Below, one piece after another: positions 10,604 to 20,299 of a stretch of 64,000 nt of DNA. Source of the stretch: Opitutales bacterium (GTDB lineage: Bacteria; Verrucomicrobiota; Verrucomicrobiia; Opitutales; UBA2995); contig JAJDZZ010000007.1 of NCBI GenBank assembly GCA_022824405.1, positions 16,909-80,908 of the forward strand. The letters are read 5' to 3'. Position numbers and translations under genes: made by a program. The stretch's first letter is position 1. Every line of letters begins with the position of its first letter. Below the pieces are notes generated by a model. It searched no databases and had not been told where the DNA came from. It was given only the letters and a program-made list of their open reading frames with translations.

Positions 10604-11104
10604 TCATTCCGACCTCAGGAAATTCAACAGGTTTTCAAATTTGGGAAGATTTTTCCGGTCGACCTCAACCAGATCCTCATGGGCCCCCATGAGCATTTCC
10701 TTCTTTTTCTCCTCCGTTAGATTTTCCGATTGCAGATGGACCCCGACCTCCCAGGAAAGTCCCCGATGCGGCGGCGCTTCCAGTAATTGGACAATCCGGT
10801 GAAGCCCGAGGTTTTTAATGAGGTCGAGGTTGCGGTCGCTCAACCCGGCCAGACAGATGACTCCGTCGGGTTTGTTCCGTTTCAAGTCCAAGGCTGCCCC
10901 GGCCAGTATTCCCAAACAGGTGCTGTCCATGCCGGTGCAATCGGTAAAATCCAATTCAAAGGAATGCCGGTTCTTTGCGATCATCTTCCGGAAAAAGGTC
11001 CTGAGGGGACTGCAGTTCAGAAAATTTGCACGTCCGTAGATGCGTATCCGAATCGGCTCGGAATGGGGGTCTACCAGGAAAACCGGATCGTATTCTTCGG
11101 CCAT
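10604..11104 (-). CDS. STAS-domain protein, anti-sigma factor antagonist type
   Basis: The 166-residue protein has a STAS fold over residues about 15-110. It includes [16 protein letters not shown], the equivalent of the SpoIIAA 'MDSSGLG' loop. Ser61 matches the serine that partner kinases phosphorylate in SpoIIAA/RsbV proteins. A charged C-terminal tail of about 50 residues follows and has no recognised domain. Such proteins switch anti-sigma factors or other partners through phosphorylation. No anti-sigma kinase or sigma factor gene lies in this window. It is between acnA (12-nt gap) and trpB (94-nt gap). Confidence 0.85.
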   Translation of the reverse strand: MAEEYDPVFLVDPHSEPIRIRIYGRANFLNCSPLRTFFRKMIAKNRHSFELDFTDCTGMDSTCLGILAGAALDLKRNKPDGVICLAGLSDRNLDLIKNLGLHRIVQLLEAPPHRGLSWEVGVHLQSENLTEEKKKEMLMGAHEDLVEVDRKNLPKFENLLNFLRSE

Positions 11105-11116
11105 GAGGGGGCGAGA

Positions 11117-13843
11117 TTAGGAAGAAGCAACAATACTGCGTAGAACATAAGGCAAAATACCACCATGTCGATAATACTCGACCTCAACTGGGGTATCTAT
11201 ACGGAGTTTCACTTGGGTTTCAAGCCGGGACCCATCGGCCCTCTGCACGGACATGTTGAGATTCATTCCGGGTTCCAAATCATCGGAGAGTCCCCTTATG
11301 GAAACGACTTCGGATCCATCCAGTCCTAAGGTGTCGGGGTTTTCGCCCTGGAGAAATTCGAGGGGCAGCACCCCCATGCCGATGAGATTACTGCGGTGAA
11401 TCCGCTCGAAGCTCGCGGCTACTACGGCCTTGACGCCCAGGAGTCTGGTGCCCTTGGCCGCCCAATCCCGTGAACTGCCCATGCCGTAATCCTTCCCGGC
11501 AAAGACAATGGTGGGGACCCCGCGCCGTTTGTATACCTGGCAGGCATCGTAAATGGGGAACAGTTCCCCTTCCGGCATCAGTTGGGTAAAACCGCCTTCT
11601 CTACCCCGGGCCATACGGTTCTTTATCCGAACGTTGGCAAAGGTCCCTCGGGTCATAATCCGATCGTTGCCCCTGCGCGATCCGTAGGAATTGAAATCTT
11701 TCGGCTCCACCCCCCGGGACAGGAGAAATTTCCCGGCTGGAGTCTCGGGATGGAAAGCCCCGGCCGGGGAAATGTGATCGGTGGTCACCGAATCCCCCAG
11801 GATGGCCAGCGGCCGCATCCCCTCCAAATTGAAAATGCGGGAAGGTTTCATGGAAAAATCATCGAAGAAGGGCGGTTCCTGAATATAAGTGCTCTCGTCC
11901 TGCCAGTCGTAGATATCCCCGGTAGAAGTAGTGATGGAATACCACTGCGGTGAAGCCTGCAGAATTTTGGCATATTGCCCGGTGAACATTTCGGATTTCA
12001 GTCCCGAGGCGACGAGTTCCTCTATTTCCCTGTGGGAGGGCCAAATATCCCGAAGGTAAACCGGCGCGCCCTCCGGTGTCCTGCCGATGGGATCTTCCTC
12101 CAGGTTGATATCCACGGTTCCGGCCAAAGCGTAGGCCACCACGAGGGGCGGGGACATGAGAAAATTCGCTCGAATGGACCCGTGCACACGGGCCTCGAAG
12201 TTGCGGTTCCCCGAAAGCACGCTGGCAACTACCAGATCCCCCTCCCTGATCGCATCTTCGATGGGTTCGGCCAAAGGACCGCTGTTACCGATACAGGTTG
12301 TGCAACCATAGCCGACCAGGTTGAATCCAATCCGATCGAGATAGGTCTGCAACCCGGTCTCCCGGAGGTAGTCGGTGACCACCCGCGACCCCGGGGCCAG
12401 ACTGGTTTTCACCGTCCCATCCACAGAAAGGCCCCTTTCGACGGCTTTTTTGGCCACCAAACCGGCTGCGATCATCACGTTGGGATTCGAAGTGTTGGTA
12501 CAACTCGTAATGGCTGCGATCACAACGCTTCCGTGGCCTATGCGGGAATCGGCCAGGGCGACTCTCCCCTCCCCCGATCGCACTCTGACCGACCGGGAGA
12601 ATTCCTCGCCGCGTTTCCCAAAACCACCCTCCGGCAAAGGCATGGAAAAAAGGGAACGGAACCGATCCTTCAAATCGGGGAGATCGATCCAATCCTGGGG
12701 ACGTTTGGGCCCGGCCACCCCCGGAACCACGTCCGCCAAGTCCAAGGGAAGCGATTTCGTATACTCCACTTCTCCCGCTTGAGGAACGCCATACAATCCC
12801 TGGGCCTCAAAATAGGCTTTGACCCGTTGAACCGTCTCTTCGGGGCGCCCCGTCAGGCGCAGGTATTGCAGGGTCTTTTCATCGATGGGGAAAAACCCCA
12901 TGGTAGCGCCGTATTCCGGCGCCATGTTCGCAACCGTGCTGCGGTCCGCCACGGTCAGATTTTCGGCGCCCTCACCAAAAAACTCGACAAATTTTCCCAC
13001 GACGTGTTCCCGCCTCAGCATTTGGGTGACGTGCAGAGCCAGATCGGTTGCGGTTACGCCTTCCCGCAGGGATCCCGTGACGTGAACCCCGATCACCTCG
13101 GGGGTTTGAAAATATACGGGCTGACCCAGCATTCCGGCTTCAGCCTCGATTCCGCCTACCCCCCAACCGACAATTCCCAGCCCGTTGATCATCGTGGTAT
13201 GGGAATCGGTGCCCACCAGGGAGTCGGGATACAATAAGGTATTCCCCTTTACCTGTTTTTCGAAAACTACCCTGGCCAGGTATTCCAGGTTGACCTGGTG
13301 CACTATTCCCATGCTCGGGGGAACGACCTGAAAGGTATCGAAAGCCTGTTGGCCCCACTTGAGGAACCCATAACGTTCGCGGTTTCGCTCAAACTCGATG
13401 TCCAGGTTGGCCTTGAAGGCGTCAACCGTTCCACTGCGATCGACCTGGACGGAATGATCCACCACGAGGTCGACCGGGACCAAAGGTTCAATACTCTTGG
13501 GATCCTTGCCCAGCCGGTCTACAGCCGAACGCATGGCGGCCAAATCCACCAATAAGGGCACACCGGTGAAGTCCTGCAAGGCAATCCTCGACACCACAAA
13601 GGGGATCTCGCCTGGGTCCGGATCCGAAGCCTTCCAATTGGCCAGCCTTCGAACATCCTCCTCCGTTATGGTTTTTCCATCGCAATTGCGAAGGACGGAT
13701 TCGAGAACAACCCGGATACTCGCGGGCAACCTTGAAATGGGTCCCACTCCATCGGCCTCCAAGGCGGGCAGGGAATAGTAGACCGTGGACCCTTTATCGT
13801 CCAGCCCTCTCAGGGTTCCGAGGGGATCGGGCAGATCCATCAT
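11117..13843 (-). CDS. acnA: Aconitate hydratase A
   Basis: AcnA isomerises citrate and isocitrate in the TCA cycle with a [4Fe-4S] cluster. The 908-residue protein has the AcnA/IRP1 architecture. Cluster cysteines sit in SCTNTSNP (about residue 446) and [12 protein letters not shown] (about 512 and 515). The mobile domain carries [10 protein letters not shown] near the C terminus. The start is a double ATG (13843/13840), and either could be used. It is the first gene of the acnA-STAS-trpB-yicC run. The peroxiredoxin gene, also on the minus strand, ends 51 nt upstream. Confidence 0.97.
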   Translation of the reverse strand: MMDLPDPLGTLRGLDDKGSTVYYSLPALEADGVGPISRLPASIRVVLESVLRNCDGKTITEEDVRRLANWKASDPDPGEIPFVVSRIALQDFTGVPLLVDLAAMRSAVDRLGKDPKSIEPLVPVDLVVDHSVQVDRSGTVDAFKANLDIEFERNRERYGFLKWGQQAFDTFQVVPPSMGIVHQVNLEYLARVVFEKQVKGNTLLYPDSLVGTDSHTTMINGLGIVGWGVGGIEAEAGMLGQPVYFQTPEVIGVHVTGSLREGVTATDLALHVTQMLRREHVVGKFVEFFGEGAENLTVADRSTVANMAPEYGATMGFFPIDEKTLQYLRLTGRPEETVQRVKAYFEAQGLYGVPQAGEVEYTKSLPLDLADVVPGVAGPKRPQDWIDLPDLKDRFRSLFSMPLPEGGFGKRGEEFSRSVRVRSGEGRVALADSRIGHGSVVIAAITSCTNTSNPNVMIAAGLVAKKAVERGLSVDGTVKTSLAPGSRVVTDYLRETGLQTYLDRIGFNLVGYGCTTCIGNSGPLAEPIEDAIREGDLVVASVLSGNRNFEARVHGSIRANFLMSPPLVVAYALAGTVDINLEEDPIGRTPEGAPVYLRDIWPSHREIEELVASGLKSEMFTGQYAKILQASPQWYSITTSTGDIYDWQDESTYIQEPPFFDDFSMKPSRIFNLEGMRPLAILGDSVTTDHISPAGAFHPETPAGKFLLSRGVEPKDFNSYGSRRGNDRIMTRGTFANVRIKNRMARGREGGFTQLMPEGELFPIYDACQVYKRRGVPTIVFAGKDYGMGSSRDWAAKGTRLLGVKAVVAASFERIHRSNLIGMGVLPLEFLQGENPDTLGLDGSEVVSIRGLSDDLEPGMNLNMSVQRADGSRLETQVKLRIDTPVEVEYYRHGGILPYVLRSIVASS

Positions 13844-13894
13844 GGTTGGAGCAAACCGGCGATTTCCATCATTGGGTTCCCTTCCTCCGGGAGA

Positions 13895-14365
13895 TCAACT
13901 CAGCGCCGCTTTTATGGCGTCAAAATCGGGGATGACGGTCGGGTCATCGCTACTCCAACTGTATTTTACGGTCCCATCGGAAGCGATGACGAAAGCCGAC
14001 CGCTTGGCCACGCCCTTCAATCCGATAAGGTCTTCGTATTGCACGTCGTAAGCCGCGCTGACCTCCTTGTTGAAATCACTCAACAGGGGGAAGTTGAGGT
14101 TGTTCTGTCCGGCGAATTCCTCCTGGGTGAAGGGGCTGTCCACACTGATTCCGTAAAGAGAGGCATCCAGGTCATTGTAATCCTGCAGGCTGTCGCGCAC
14201 GGAGCACAACTCCTCCTGGCAAACACTGGTAAAGGCCAGGGGGAAGAAAAGGAGTACGGTTTTGCCGCCGCCAAAATTATCACTCAAGGTGACATCCTGC
14301 AATCCGTCGGCGGTTTTTGTCTGGAGCGTGAAATCGGGAGCTTGGGTTCCTATTGCTAAGGCCAT
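13895..14365 (-). CDS. Peroxiredoxin (AhpC/TSA family, AhpE-like)
   Basis: This thiol peroxidase reduces hydroperoxides. With the start at 14365 (MALAIGTQAPDFTLQ) it has 156 residues. The peroxidatic cysteine is Cys49 in FPLAFTSVCQEEL, and Cys54 lies five residues later. Whether Cys54 is a resolving cysteine cannot be told from sequence. The tail GVAKRSAFVIASDGTVKY is typical of the family. An in-frame ATG at 14419 would add 18 residues without similarity. It is divergent from tyrS across a 177-nt gap that should contain both promoters. Confidence 0.92.
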   Translation of the reverse strand: MALAIGTQAPDFTLQTKTADGLQDVTLSDNFGGGKTVLLFFPLAFTSVCQEELCSVRDSLQDYNDLDASLYGISVDSPFTQEEFAGQNNLNFPLLSDFNKEVSAAYDVQYEDLIGLKGVAKRSAFVIASDGTVKYSWSSDDPTVIPDFDAIKAALS

Positions 14366-14542
14366 AATTAAAAGTGGGTTGAATTTATGTTTATAGAACC
14401 AAAAAGGATTCCTAACCATGGGGGGATTTTGGGGCTTGGCAATGCTTTAACCCAACCGGGGGTCCAATTTTCCCCCGGCCTGCCCCCGCTCGGTTTTCTA
14501 TTGAAACTCCCCCTCCAACCCTAAACCTATAAGCCGTTTCCC

Positions 14543-15721
14543 ATGGATGTCCTAAAGCAGATCAGTCGCGGCGCCGAGGCCATATTGAGCCCGGAGGAGT
14601 TGGCCCGGAAATTGGGCAAAAACCGGCCTCTTCGCGTAAAACTGGGAGCGGACCCGACCAAGCCCGACCTGACCCTGGGGCACGCCGTGGTTTTACAAAA
14701 GCTCAGGCAGTTTCAGGATCTGGGACATACCGCGGTCCTCATAGTGGGAGACTTTACCGCTCTGATCGGGGATCCCTCGGGAAAATCTTCCACCCGCCCC
14801 GAGCTGAAAAAGGGAGAGGTGGAAGAGAATGCCAAAACTTACATCGAACAGGTCTACCGCATTCTCGATCCGGAAAAAACGGAAATTCGCTATAACAGCG
14901 AATGGTTGGAAAAGTTGAATTTCGAAGCCATCTTGAAATTGCTGCGCAAGTTGACCGTTGCCCGGATGCTGGAACGCGATGACTTTTCCCAACGCTTTAA
15001 ATCCAACAGCCCCATTTCTCTGGTGGAATTCGTTTATCCCCTGGCCCAGGCCTATGATTCGGTAGTCGTGAAAGCCGATATCGAACTAGGGGGCAGGGAC
15101 CAATTATTCAACCTGTTGGTGGGTCGACAATTGCAAAAGGACGCGGGCCAGGAACAACAGGTCGTCATCACCGTGCCCTTGTTGATCGGATTGGACGGAC
15201 AACAGAAGATGTCCAAGAGCCTGGGCAATTACATCGCCTTCAACGACACTCCCAGGGATGTTTTCGGAAAAGTGATGTCGATCAGCGACAATTTGATGTG
15301 GAATTACTGGACCGTCCTGTTCCACAAGTCCGCATCGGAATTGAAGGCGCTGAAAAACGAGCATCCCATGGCGGTTAAAAAGGCATTGGCCCGCGCTGTT
15401 ACGGCAAAACTTCACCATGAGGAGGCGGCCGACTACGAATTGCAGCAGTTTGAACAGGTTTTTTCCAAAGGCCGACAACCGGACGATATGACAACCCTGT
15501 CCTGGAGGACGGTAGCGGAAGACCGCGATTCAATTCCCATGGTGACGGTTTTAGGCAAGTCCGGTTTGTTTCCGAGCAAGAAGGAGGCCCGGCGCCTGCT
15601 CCGGCAGGGAGCCATCCGAGTGGACGGCAGGAAGGTAAAGGACGACCTGGTCCTGGATAGACCGGAAAAAACCCTGGTTGTACAAGCGGGAAAGCGCTTG
15701 TTTTTCAAGATCATCCCCTGA
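14543..15721 (+). CDS. tyrS: Tyrosine--tRNA ligase
   Basis: This class I synthetase charges tRNA-Tyr. The 392-residue protein has the HIGH-type LGHA (residues 45-48), the tyrosine-binding region YPLAQAYDS, KMSKS (about 222-226), and a C-terminal S4 RNA-binding domain (KKEARRLLRQGAIRVDG). The length and the missing inserts fit the TyrZ-like bacterial branch. The gene appears to be alone in its transcription unit, and a 350-nt gap with hairpins follows. Confidence 0.96.
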   Translation: MDVLKQISRGAEAILSPEELARKLGKNRPLRVKLGADPTKPDLTLGHAVVLQKLRQFQDLGHTAVLIVGDFTALIGDPSGKSSTRPELKKGEVEENAKTYIEQVYRILDPEKTEIRYNSEWLEKLNFEAILKLLRKLTVARMLERDDFSQRFKSNSPISLVEFVYPLAQAYDSVVVKADIELGGRDQLFNLLVGRQLQKDAGQEQQVVITVPLLIGLDGQQKMSKSLGNYIAFNDTPRDVFGKVMSISDNLMWNYWTVLFHKSASELKALKNEHPMAVKKALARAVTAKLHHEEAADYELQQFEQVFSKGRQPDDMTTLSWRTVAEDRDSIPMVTVLGKSGLFPSKKEARRLLRQGAIRVDGRKVKDDLVLDRPEKTLVVQAGKRLFFKIIP

Positions 15722-16010
15722 CCTCGGCCGAACCGGGAGATCGCCAAATAGGAATGCGGACAAGGGAGTTCGGGGAGGTAGCAAAATCCGGAATTATGGA
15801 AAAAATCACCCTGGAGAGGCGATTTCGCCCAATACCTGGCAATTCAGGGCAAAATTTCCTGAATTTTTCGTTTTACTTTGGGTCAGACTTTCCTTTAATT
15901 GCTGCTTAGATAAGTAACCACCTCCATTTTATAGACTGTTGATTCTTCAAAATTTCACCCCGATAGATAAAATTTTTTGGTAGCAGGTTAAAAGGATAAG
16001 TTGGGATTGT

Positions 16011-16040
16011 AGAGGGTATGAAGCAAGTTTCATACCCTCT
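16011..16040 (+). other. Perfect 12-bp hairpin
   Basis: AGAGGGTATGAA (16011-16022) pairs fully with TTCATACCCTCT (16029-16040) around the 6-nt loop GCAAGT. It is not directly followed by a T-run on either strand. The terminator 8 nt downstream suggests it is a structural element of a plus-strand transcript. Confidence 0.7.
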
Positions 16041-16048
16041 GCTCGTTT

Positions 16049-16067
16049 AAGGCGCCGCCTTTTTTTT
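16049..16067 (+). terminator. Intrinsic terminator, plus strand
   Basis: A short GC stem AAGGC/GCCTT with loop GCC is followed directly by a run of T residues. It works only for plus-strand transcripts: the T-run is on that side, and the minus strand after yraN has A residues there. The stem is short, so strength is uncertain. Confidence 0.6.
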
Positions 16068-16071
16068 ACCG

Positions 16072-16467
16072 TTACGACCGAGTGGGAATGTTGGAGAAGT
16101 GGAGTACCTCCCCATTCCCGTCGGAATATCGGTTCACCTCCACCACATCCAATCGATAGGTCCTCGGTCGCCGCTTGAATTGGCGCATATAAGCCCACAT
16201 GGCCCGTCTCAAGGCCTTCTTTTTCCGCTTATTCACCGAATAGTAGCCTGGAACCAAGCCCCCAGCCTTCCGGGTTTTCACCTCCACGAAGACGAGGACT
16301 TCCCCATCGTAGGCAATGAGGTCGATTTCCTCCTTACCCGACCGCCAGTTGCGCTCCAGAATCCTGAACCCTTTTTCCATCTGCAAAAATTCGGCCGCTT
16401 TTTTCTCACCCCATCCGCCTACTGACGGCTCATCCCGCCCTAACCAGTTTCTTATTTTGAGCAGCAT
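16072..16467 (-). CDS. yraN: UPF0102 (YraN) family nuclease-fold protein
   Basis: The 131-residue protein has the YraN core: GEKKAAEFL, ILERNWRSGKEEIDLIAYDGEVLVFVEVKTRK, and KRKKKALRRA. The E-IDLI...-FVEVK pattern is the restriction-endonuclease-like fold motif (E, D, ExK). YraN-family proteins are widespread and small, and their function is poorly defined. The ATG is 29 nt after the smc stop on the same strand, so it probably shares the smc transcript. Confidence 0.9.
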   Translation of the reverse strand: MLLKIRNWLGRDEPSVGGWGEKKAAEFLQMEKGFRILERNWRSGKEEIDLIAYDGEVLVFVEVKTRKAGGLVPGYYSVNKRKKKALRRAMWAYMRQFKRRPRTYRLDVVEVNRYSDGNGEVLHFSNIPTRS

Positions 16468-16496
16468 GGAACCGGAAAAGCCGAACAGGCCGCCGC

Positions 16497-19400
16497 TCAG
16501 GCGCTGGCTTGAACCACCTTCACCTCTTCCGCAATACCGGTTTTGCGATTGAATTGCATGGACAATATTTTCGACACCCCCTGCTCTTGCATGGTCACTC
16601 CGTATATGGTGTCGGCGCTGGCGATGGTGCGCTTATTATGGGTTATGATGACAAATTGGGAGTGTTCGGTAAACTGGCGCAACATGTCCACGAACCGCCC
16701 GATGTTGGCTTCATCCAGCGGCGCATCCAATTCATCCAATAAACAGAACGGGCTGGGTTTAACCTTGTAAATGGCGAAGAGAAGGGCCACTGCGGTCATG
16801 GTTTTCTGTCCCCCCGAAAGCAAAGAAATGGATTTAAGCAGGGTCCCCGGCGGTCGAGCCACTATTTCGATTCCCGATTCGAGCGGGTCCTCCGCATCCT
16901 GCAGAATCAAATCCGCCTTGCCCCCCCCGAACAAGGTATGGAAAGTAGAAATGAAATTGTCCCGCACCCGATCGAAGGATTCCTTGAATTGGGCCATTGA
17001 TGTCTTATTGATCTCATCGATGGCTCCCAACAATTGATCCTTGGAATGGGTGAGATCTTCACTTTGGATCCGCAAAAAATCGTGGCGCTCTTTTAAATCG
17101 GCGTATTCCTCGATGGCCACAAGGTTGACCGGACCCATGGAGTGAAGCTTCTTTCTGGCCGCATTGACTTCCTTCTCGATGAGATCCCAATCCGGGTTTT
17201 CCATTGTCTCCAAATCTTTCCGGGTCGGCTCGACCAAACGCGGAGGCCGGTCCGGATCGGGCGCCTCAGCCCGGTCTTCCTCCAAATCCAGGGCCAATTT
17301 TTCCACCAGTTTCTGATTGGCCATGAAATACTCGCGCCGCCAATCGACACTTTCCAATTCGAGATCGTATTCCCGCCTGATCTCCTCGGAAAGATACCGC
17401 GCGTGCGATGTCTTCTCGGCCAGGATGACGGCCTCCTGGTTCAGGTTCCCCTCGGTGGATTGCAAATCACGGCGCAACAGGGACAAAGACCCTTCTCCCT
17501 CGGAGATCTCCCGTTCCCGGGAAATCAAGGTCTCGCGAAGTTCTTTCGTAGCCTCCTGGGCCTTCTCCAATTCCTGCTCAAGTCTCGCCGAAATTTCCTC
17601 TTGCCGGTCGATGGTCTGGGCCAAATCGGCCTTCTGCCCGATCAAGGATGCCTTTTCCTCCTTTCTTTGGAGGCGCTTTGCTTCGAGCTCAACGGTCTGC
17701 TCCCTGAGGCCCGTCAGATTGCGTTCCAGGTTTTCCAATTGTTGTTTTTTCGCTGTTAAATCAACCTCAACCTTGGACAAATCTCCTTGGATCTCCTCTC
17801 GTTCTTCTCGCAGGGCCTGCAAATGGTTTTCCAGATCGGTCAGGCTCTCGCGTCTGGACTCCAATTCACCCTCCGCCGCTTTCAAGGTCGTAACCCCTTT
17901 GTCCAGTTTCGTTTCCAACGCCCTCAGGTTAGCCTCCAACCCGGTCATCCCCCCTTGGACCTGACCCAGACGTTGCAGGGTCTTGGCCAAACTGGCTTCC
18001 GCCGTGCGCTTTTCCGTTAACAGAGCCACTTCCTCGCGTTCAATGTCCATCAGGCGCGCTTTCAGACTATCGACCTGCTCATTGACTTTTTCCAAGGAAT
18101 GGTTCTGGCGCCGGGCTGCCTCGCGCTTCTCCTCTATCCTGACTTCCCGGTCCTTCATCCCCTGCTTCAGTTCATCGATCTGGAAACCTCGCTCCAGAAT
18201 ACTGTCGGGTTCCCTCTTGCTTTGCCCGCCAAAGTACCAACCCCTGCAATCCAACAGTTCACCTGACAGGGATGCCACCTGAAGAAAGGGAAAATCCGGT
18301 TCCGCTTTCCAGTAGGTTAAAAAGTCTTCCAGCAAGTCGCAGACGTAACAGCCTTCCAAAACCTTTTCCAAGGCCTGAGAGGTTCGGAAATCACTCGATT
18401 CCACCACTGAAAGGGCCGGTTTCAAAAACTTGGGCAAACCGTTTTTCTCCCACCGCTCGGACGATTCGACCGGAAACTGGAGGCATACTTTGCCCAATTG
18501 ACGCTCGGCGAGGCGATCCGCAACCCGTTGGGCCGCCTCGGCCGAGTCGACCAGAATGGCATCCAGCGAAGCGCCGAACAAGGCTTCCACCGCACGGGTA
18601 TATTTCCTGGAAACCCCAATGGTTTTGGCCAGCAATCCGAATTCCCCCGCAGGGAGAACGGCATCGAGCCGGCCCTGCAATACTGCCTTGGCCCCTTCGC
18701 TGTAACCTTCGAATTTCCGATTCAGATTATTCAACACCTTCGAGTGGGCCGCCATTCTGGCAAGGTCTCTGTCCAGTTCCTGAATGGAAACCTGCAATTG
18801 TCGAAAGGATTGCAGGTGCTCTTCCGCTTTACCGCTCCGCTCTTCCAATTCCCCCGCCAAAGCCATTTTTTCCGCGACAAATCGGTCCATTCTCCCGGCC
18901 AGTTCCTCCATGAATTTATCCAGCCCGGACTGCTCTTCCTCCAGGCTGAGGCGGTTTTCCCGCAAGCTGGCATGCTTCACTTCATCCGCTTTCAAGGCCA
19001 TTTGAAGGCGGTAAACTTCCGTGCGGAATTTTTCGACAACTCCTTCTTGCTGGGCAATCGAACTCCGCTCATTGAGAACCTTGGCTTCGGCGTGGGCTTG
19101 GCGGCTCTGGGCCAGACGAAACGCTTCCGACCGCTTATGAAACTTCTCATCCGAAGTTCCAACCAATTCCAGTTGCAACTCCAAGGCCTCCAGATCCCCC
19201 TGCGAGCGGGTTGAAACCCCTTCCTTGCGCTTCTCAATGTCCTCTACTTCCCGATCGATATGCTCGAGCCGGTTCTGAATATCTTCTATTCGGGTTCGGG
19301 CAAATCGCGCCTGCCCATCCGCATGTTCCTTCCCGGATCGGAGATCGAATATATTCTGCTGGGCCTCCCCCACCCCGGCATAGAGCTCGGTTCTCATTAC

Positions 19401-20219
19401 CCGTTGCTTTTCCAAATGGGTTTCCCGGTCCTCTACGCGTTGGCGCAAGTCTTCCACCTCTTGCCTCAATTGGGCCGACCGCTGGCCCGCTTCCTTGAGA
19501 CTGGCTCCGACCCCGGAAAATTTGTAGGCCTGGAGGGCAAGATCCAGATGCTTGAGGCGGTGCGCTACCCGCTTGTAGCGCAGGGCCTTGGCCGCTTGGC
19601 GCCGCAGAGAACCAATCTGCCGGACCACTTCTTCCATGACATCCATCACCCGGGCCAGATTGGTATCCACGTGGGATAACTTCTTAAGGGCCTCCTTGCG
19701 TTGAGCCTTGTAACGGGTAATGCCGGCGGCTTCTTCGAAGATAATGCGCCGTTCCGCCGGGTTGGATGATAAAATCTGGTCGATCTGGCCCTGAACCATG
19801 TAGGAGTAGGAAGCTTGCCCCACCCCGGTATCCATGAACAGCTTGCCTATGTCCTTCAGACGACAGGGTTTGCCATTGATATAGTAGTTGCTTCCCCCGT
19901 CCCGGACGACCCGCCGTTTGATCTCTACTTCATGAAAGGCCTCTCCCAATTGCTTTTCACATTCCGTAAAGGTCAGGCTGACTTCGCAAATGGAATGCGG
20001 TTTCCTTTTCTTCGTCCCTTCGAAGATGACATCCTGCATTTTACCCCCGCGCAAGGCGGTGGGTCGCTGCTCCCCCAATACCCAACGAATACAATCCGCT
20101 ATATTGCTTTTGCCACAACCATTCGGACCTACAATCGCGGTCACTCCCGGTTGCAGGACAATATCGGTAGACTCGGCAAAACTCTTGAAGCCGTTAATAC
20201 TGACCTCTCTGAGGTACAT
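16497..20219 (-). CDS. smc: Chromosome segregation protein SMC
   Basis: This is the condensin ATPase that compacts and segregates the chromosome with ScpA and ScpB, which are not in this window. The 1240-residue protein has Walker A GPNGCGKSN (about residues 32-39), two long coiled coils, and a globular hinge at roughly 500-670 ('LLAKTIGVSRKYTRAVEALFG'). The C-terminal head has the signature LLSGGQKTMTAVALLF and Walker B PFCLLDELDAPLDEAN. The ATG at 20219 starts the MYLREVSINGFKSF block typical of the family. It lies between the LptF/G-type gene (80 nt upstream) and yraN. Confidence 0.97.
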   Translation of the reverse strand: MYLREVSINGFKSFAESTDIVLQPGVTAIVGPNGCGKSNIADCIRWVLGEQRPTALRGGKMQDVIFEGTKKRKPHSICEVSLTFTECEKQLGEAFHEVEIKRRVVRDGGSNYYINGKPCRLKDIGKLFMDTGVGQASYSYMVQGQIDQILSSNPAERRIIFEEAAGITRYKAQRKEALKKLSHVDTNLARVMDVMEEVVRQIGSLRRQAAKALRYKRVAHRLKHLDLALQAYKFSGVGASLKEAGQRSAQLRQEVEDLRQRVEDRETHLEKQRVMRTELYAGVGEAQQNIFDLRSGKEHADGQARFARTRIEDIQNRLEHIDREVEDIEKRKEGVSTRSQGDLEALELQLELVGTSDEKFHKRSEAFRLAQSRQAHAEAKVLNERSSIAQQEGVVEKFRTEVYRLQMALKADEVKHASLRENRLSLEEEQSGLDKFMEELAGRMDRFVAEKMALAGELEERSGKAEEHLQSFRQLQVSIQELDRDLARMAAHSKVLNNLNRKFEGYSEGAKAVLQGRLDAVLPAGEFGLLAKTIGVSRKYTRAVEALFGASLDAILVDSAEAAQRVADRLAERQLGKVCLQFPVESSERWEKNGLPKFLKPALSVVESSDFRTSQALEKVLEGCYVCDLLEDFLTYWKAEPDFPFLQVASLSGELLDCRGWYFGGQSKREPDSILERGFQIDELKQGMKDREVRIEEKREAARRQNHSLEKVNEQVDSLKARLMDIEREEVALLTEKRTAEASLAKTLQRLGQVQGGMTGLEANLRALETKLDKGVTTLKAAEGELESRRESLTDLENHLQALREEREEIQGDLSKVEVDLTAKKQQLENLERNLTGLREQTVELEAKRLQRKEEKASLIGQKADLAQTIDRQEEISARLEQELEKAQEATKELRETLISREREISEGEGSLSLLRRDLQSTEGNLNQEAVILAEKTSHARYLSEEIRREYDLELESVDWRREYFMANQKLVEKLALDLEEDRAEAPDPDRPPRLVEPTRKDLETMENPDWDLIEKEVNAARKKLHSMGPVNLVAIEEYADLKERHDFLRIQSEDLTHSKDQLLGAIDEINKTSMAQFKESFDRVRDNFISTFHTLFGGGKADLILQDAEDPLESGIEIVARPPGTLLKSISLLSGGQKTMTAVALLFAIYKVKPSPFCLLDELDAPLDEANIGRFVDMLRQFTEHSQFVIITHNKRTIASADTIYGVTMQEQGVSKILSMQFNRKTGIAEEVKVVQASA

Positions 20220-20299
20220 GGATAGAAGGGATAGGAGTAGAGTTGAGGCCAGTCAGGATTTCAGCAACCCTTAATTTCAGGATTCTACCCCCGGGCCGT

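Larger units (their letters stand above)
15722..16071. other. Noncoding gap after tyrS with hairpin and terminator; possible small RNA
   Basis: The gap is AT-richer than its surroundings and holds no convincing gene. Near its right end are a 12-bp hairpin (16011-16040) and a terminator (16049-16067) on the plus strand. The terminator lies about 330 nt beyond the tyrS stop. It may end a long tyrS 3' region or an independent small RNA beginning around 15,900. I could not match the sequence to 6S, SRP RNA, tmRNA or a tRNA. Confidence 0.45.

Noticed and set aside
11975..13237. Plus-strand frame of 420 codons opposite acnA
   Set aside because: It is antisense to a well-conserved enzyme, with His/Gly/Phe-rich composition and no motif; typical of frames opposite GC-biased genes.
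15947..16198. Minus-strand frame of 83 codons after yraN
   Set aside because: It overlaps the yraN end in another frame and runs through the hairpin and terminator; no motif.
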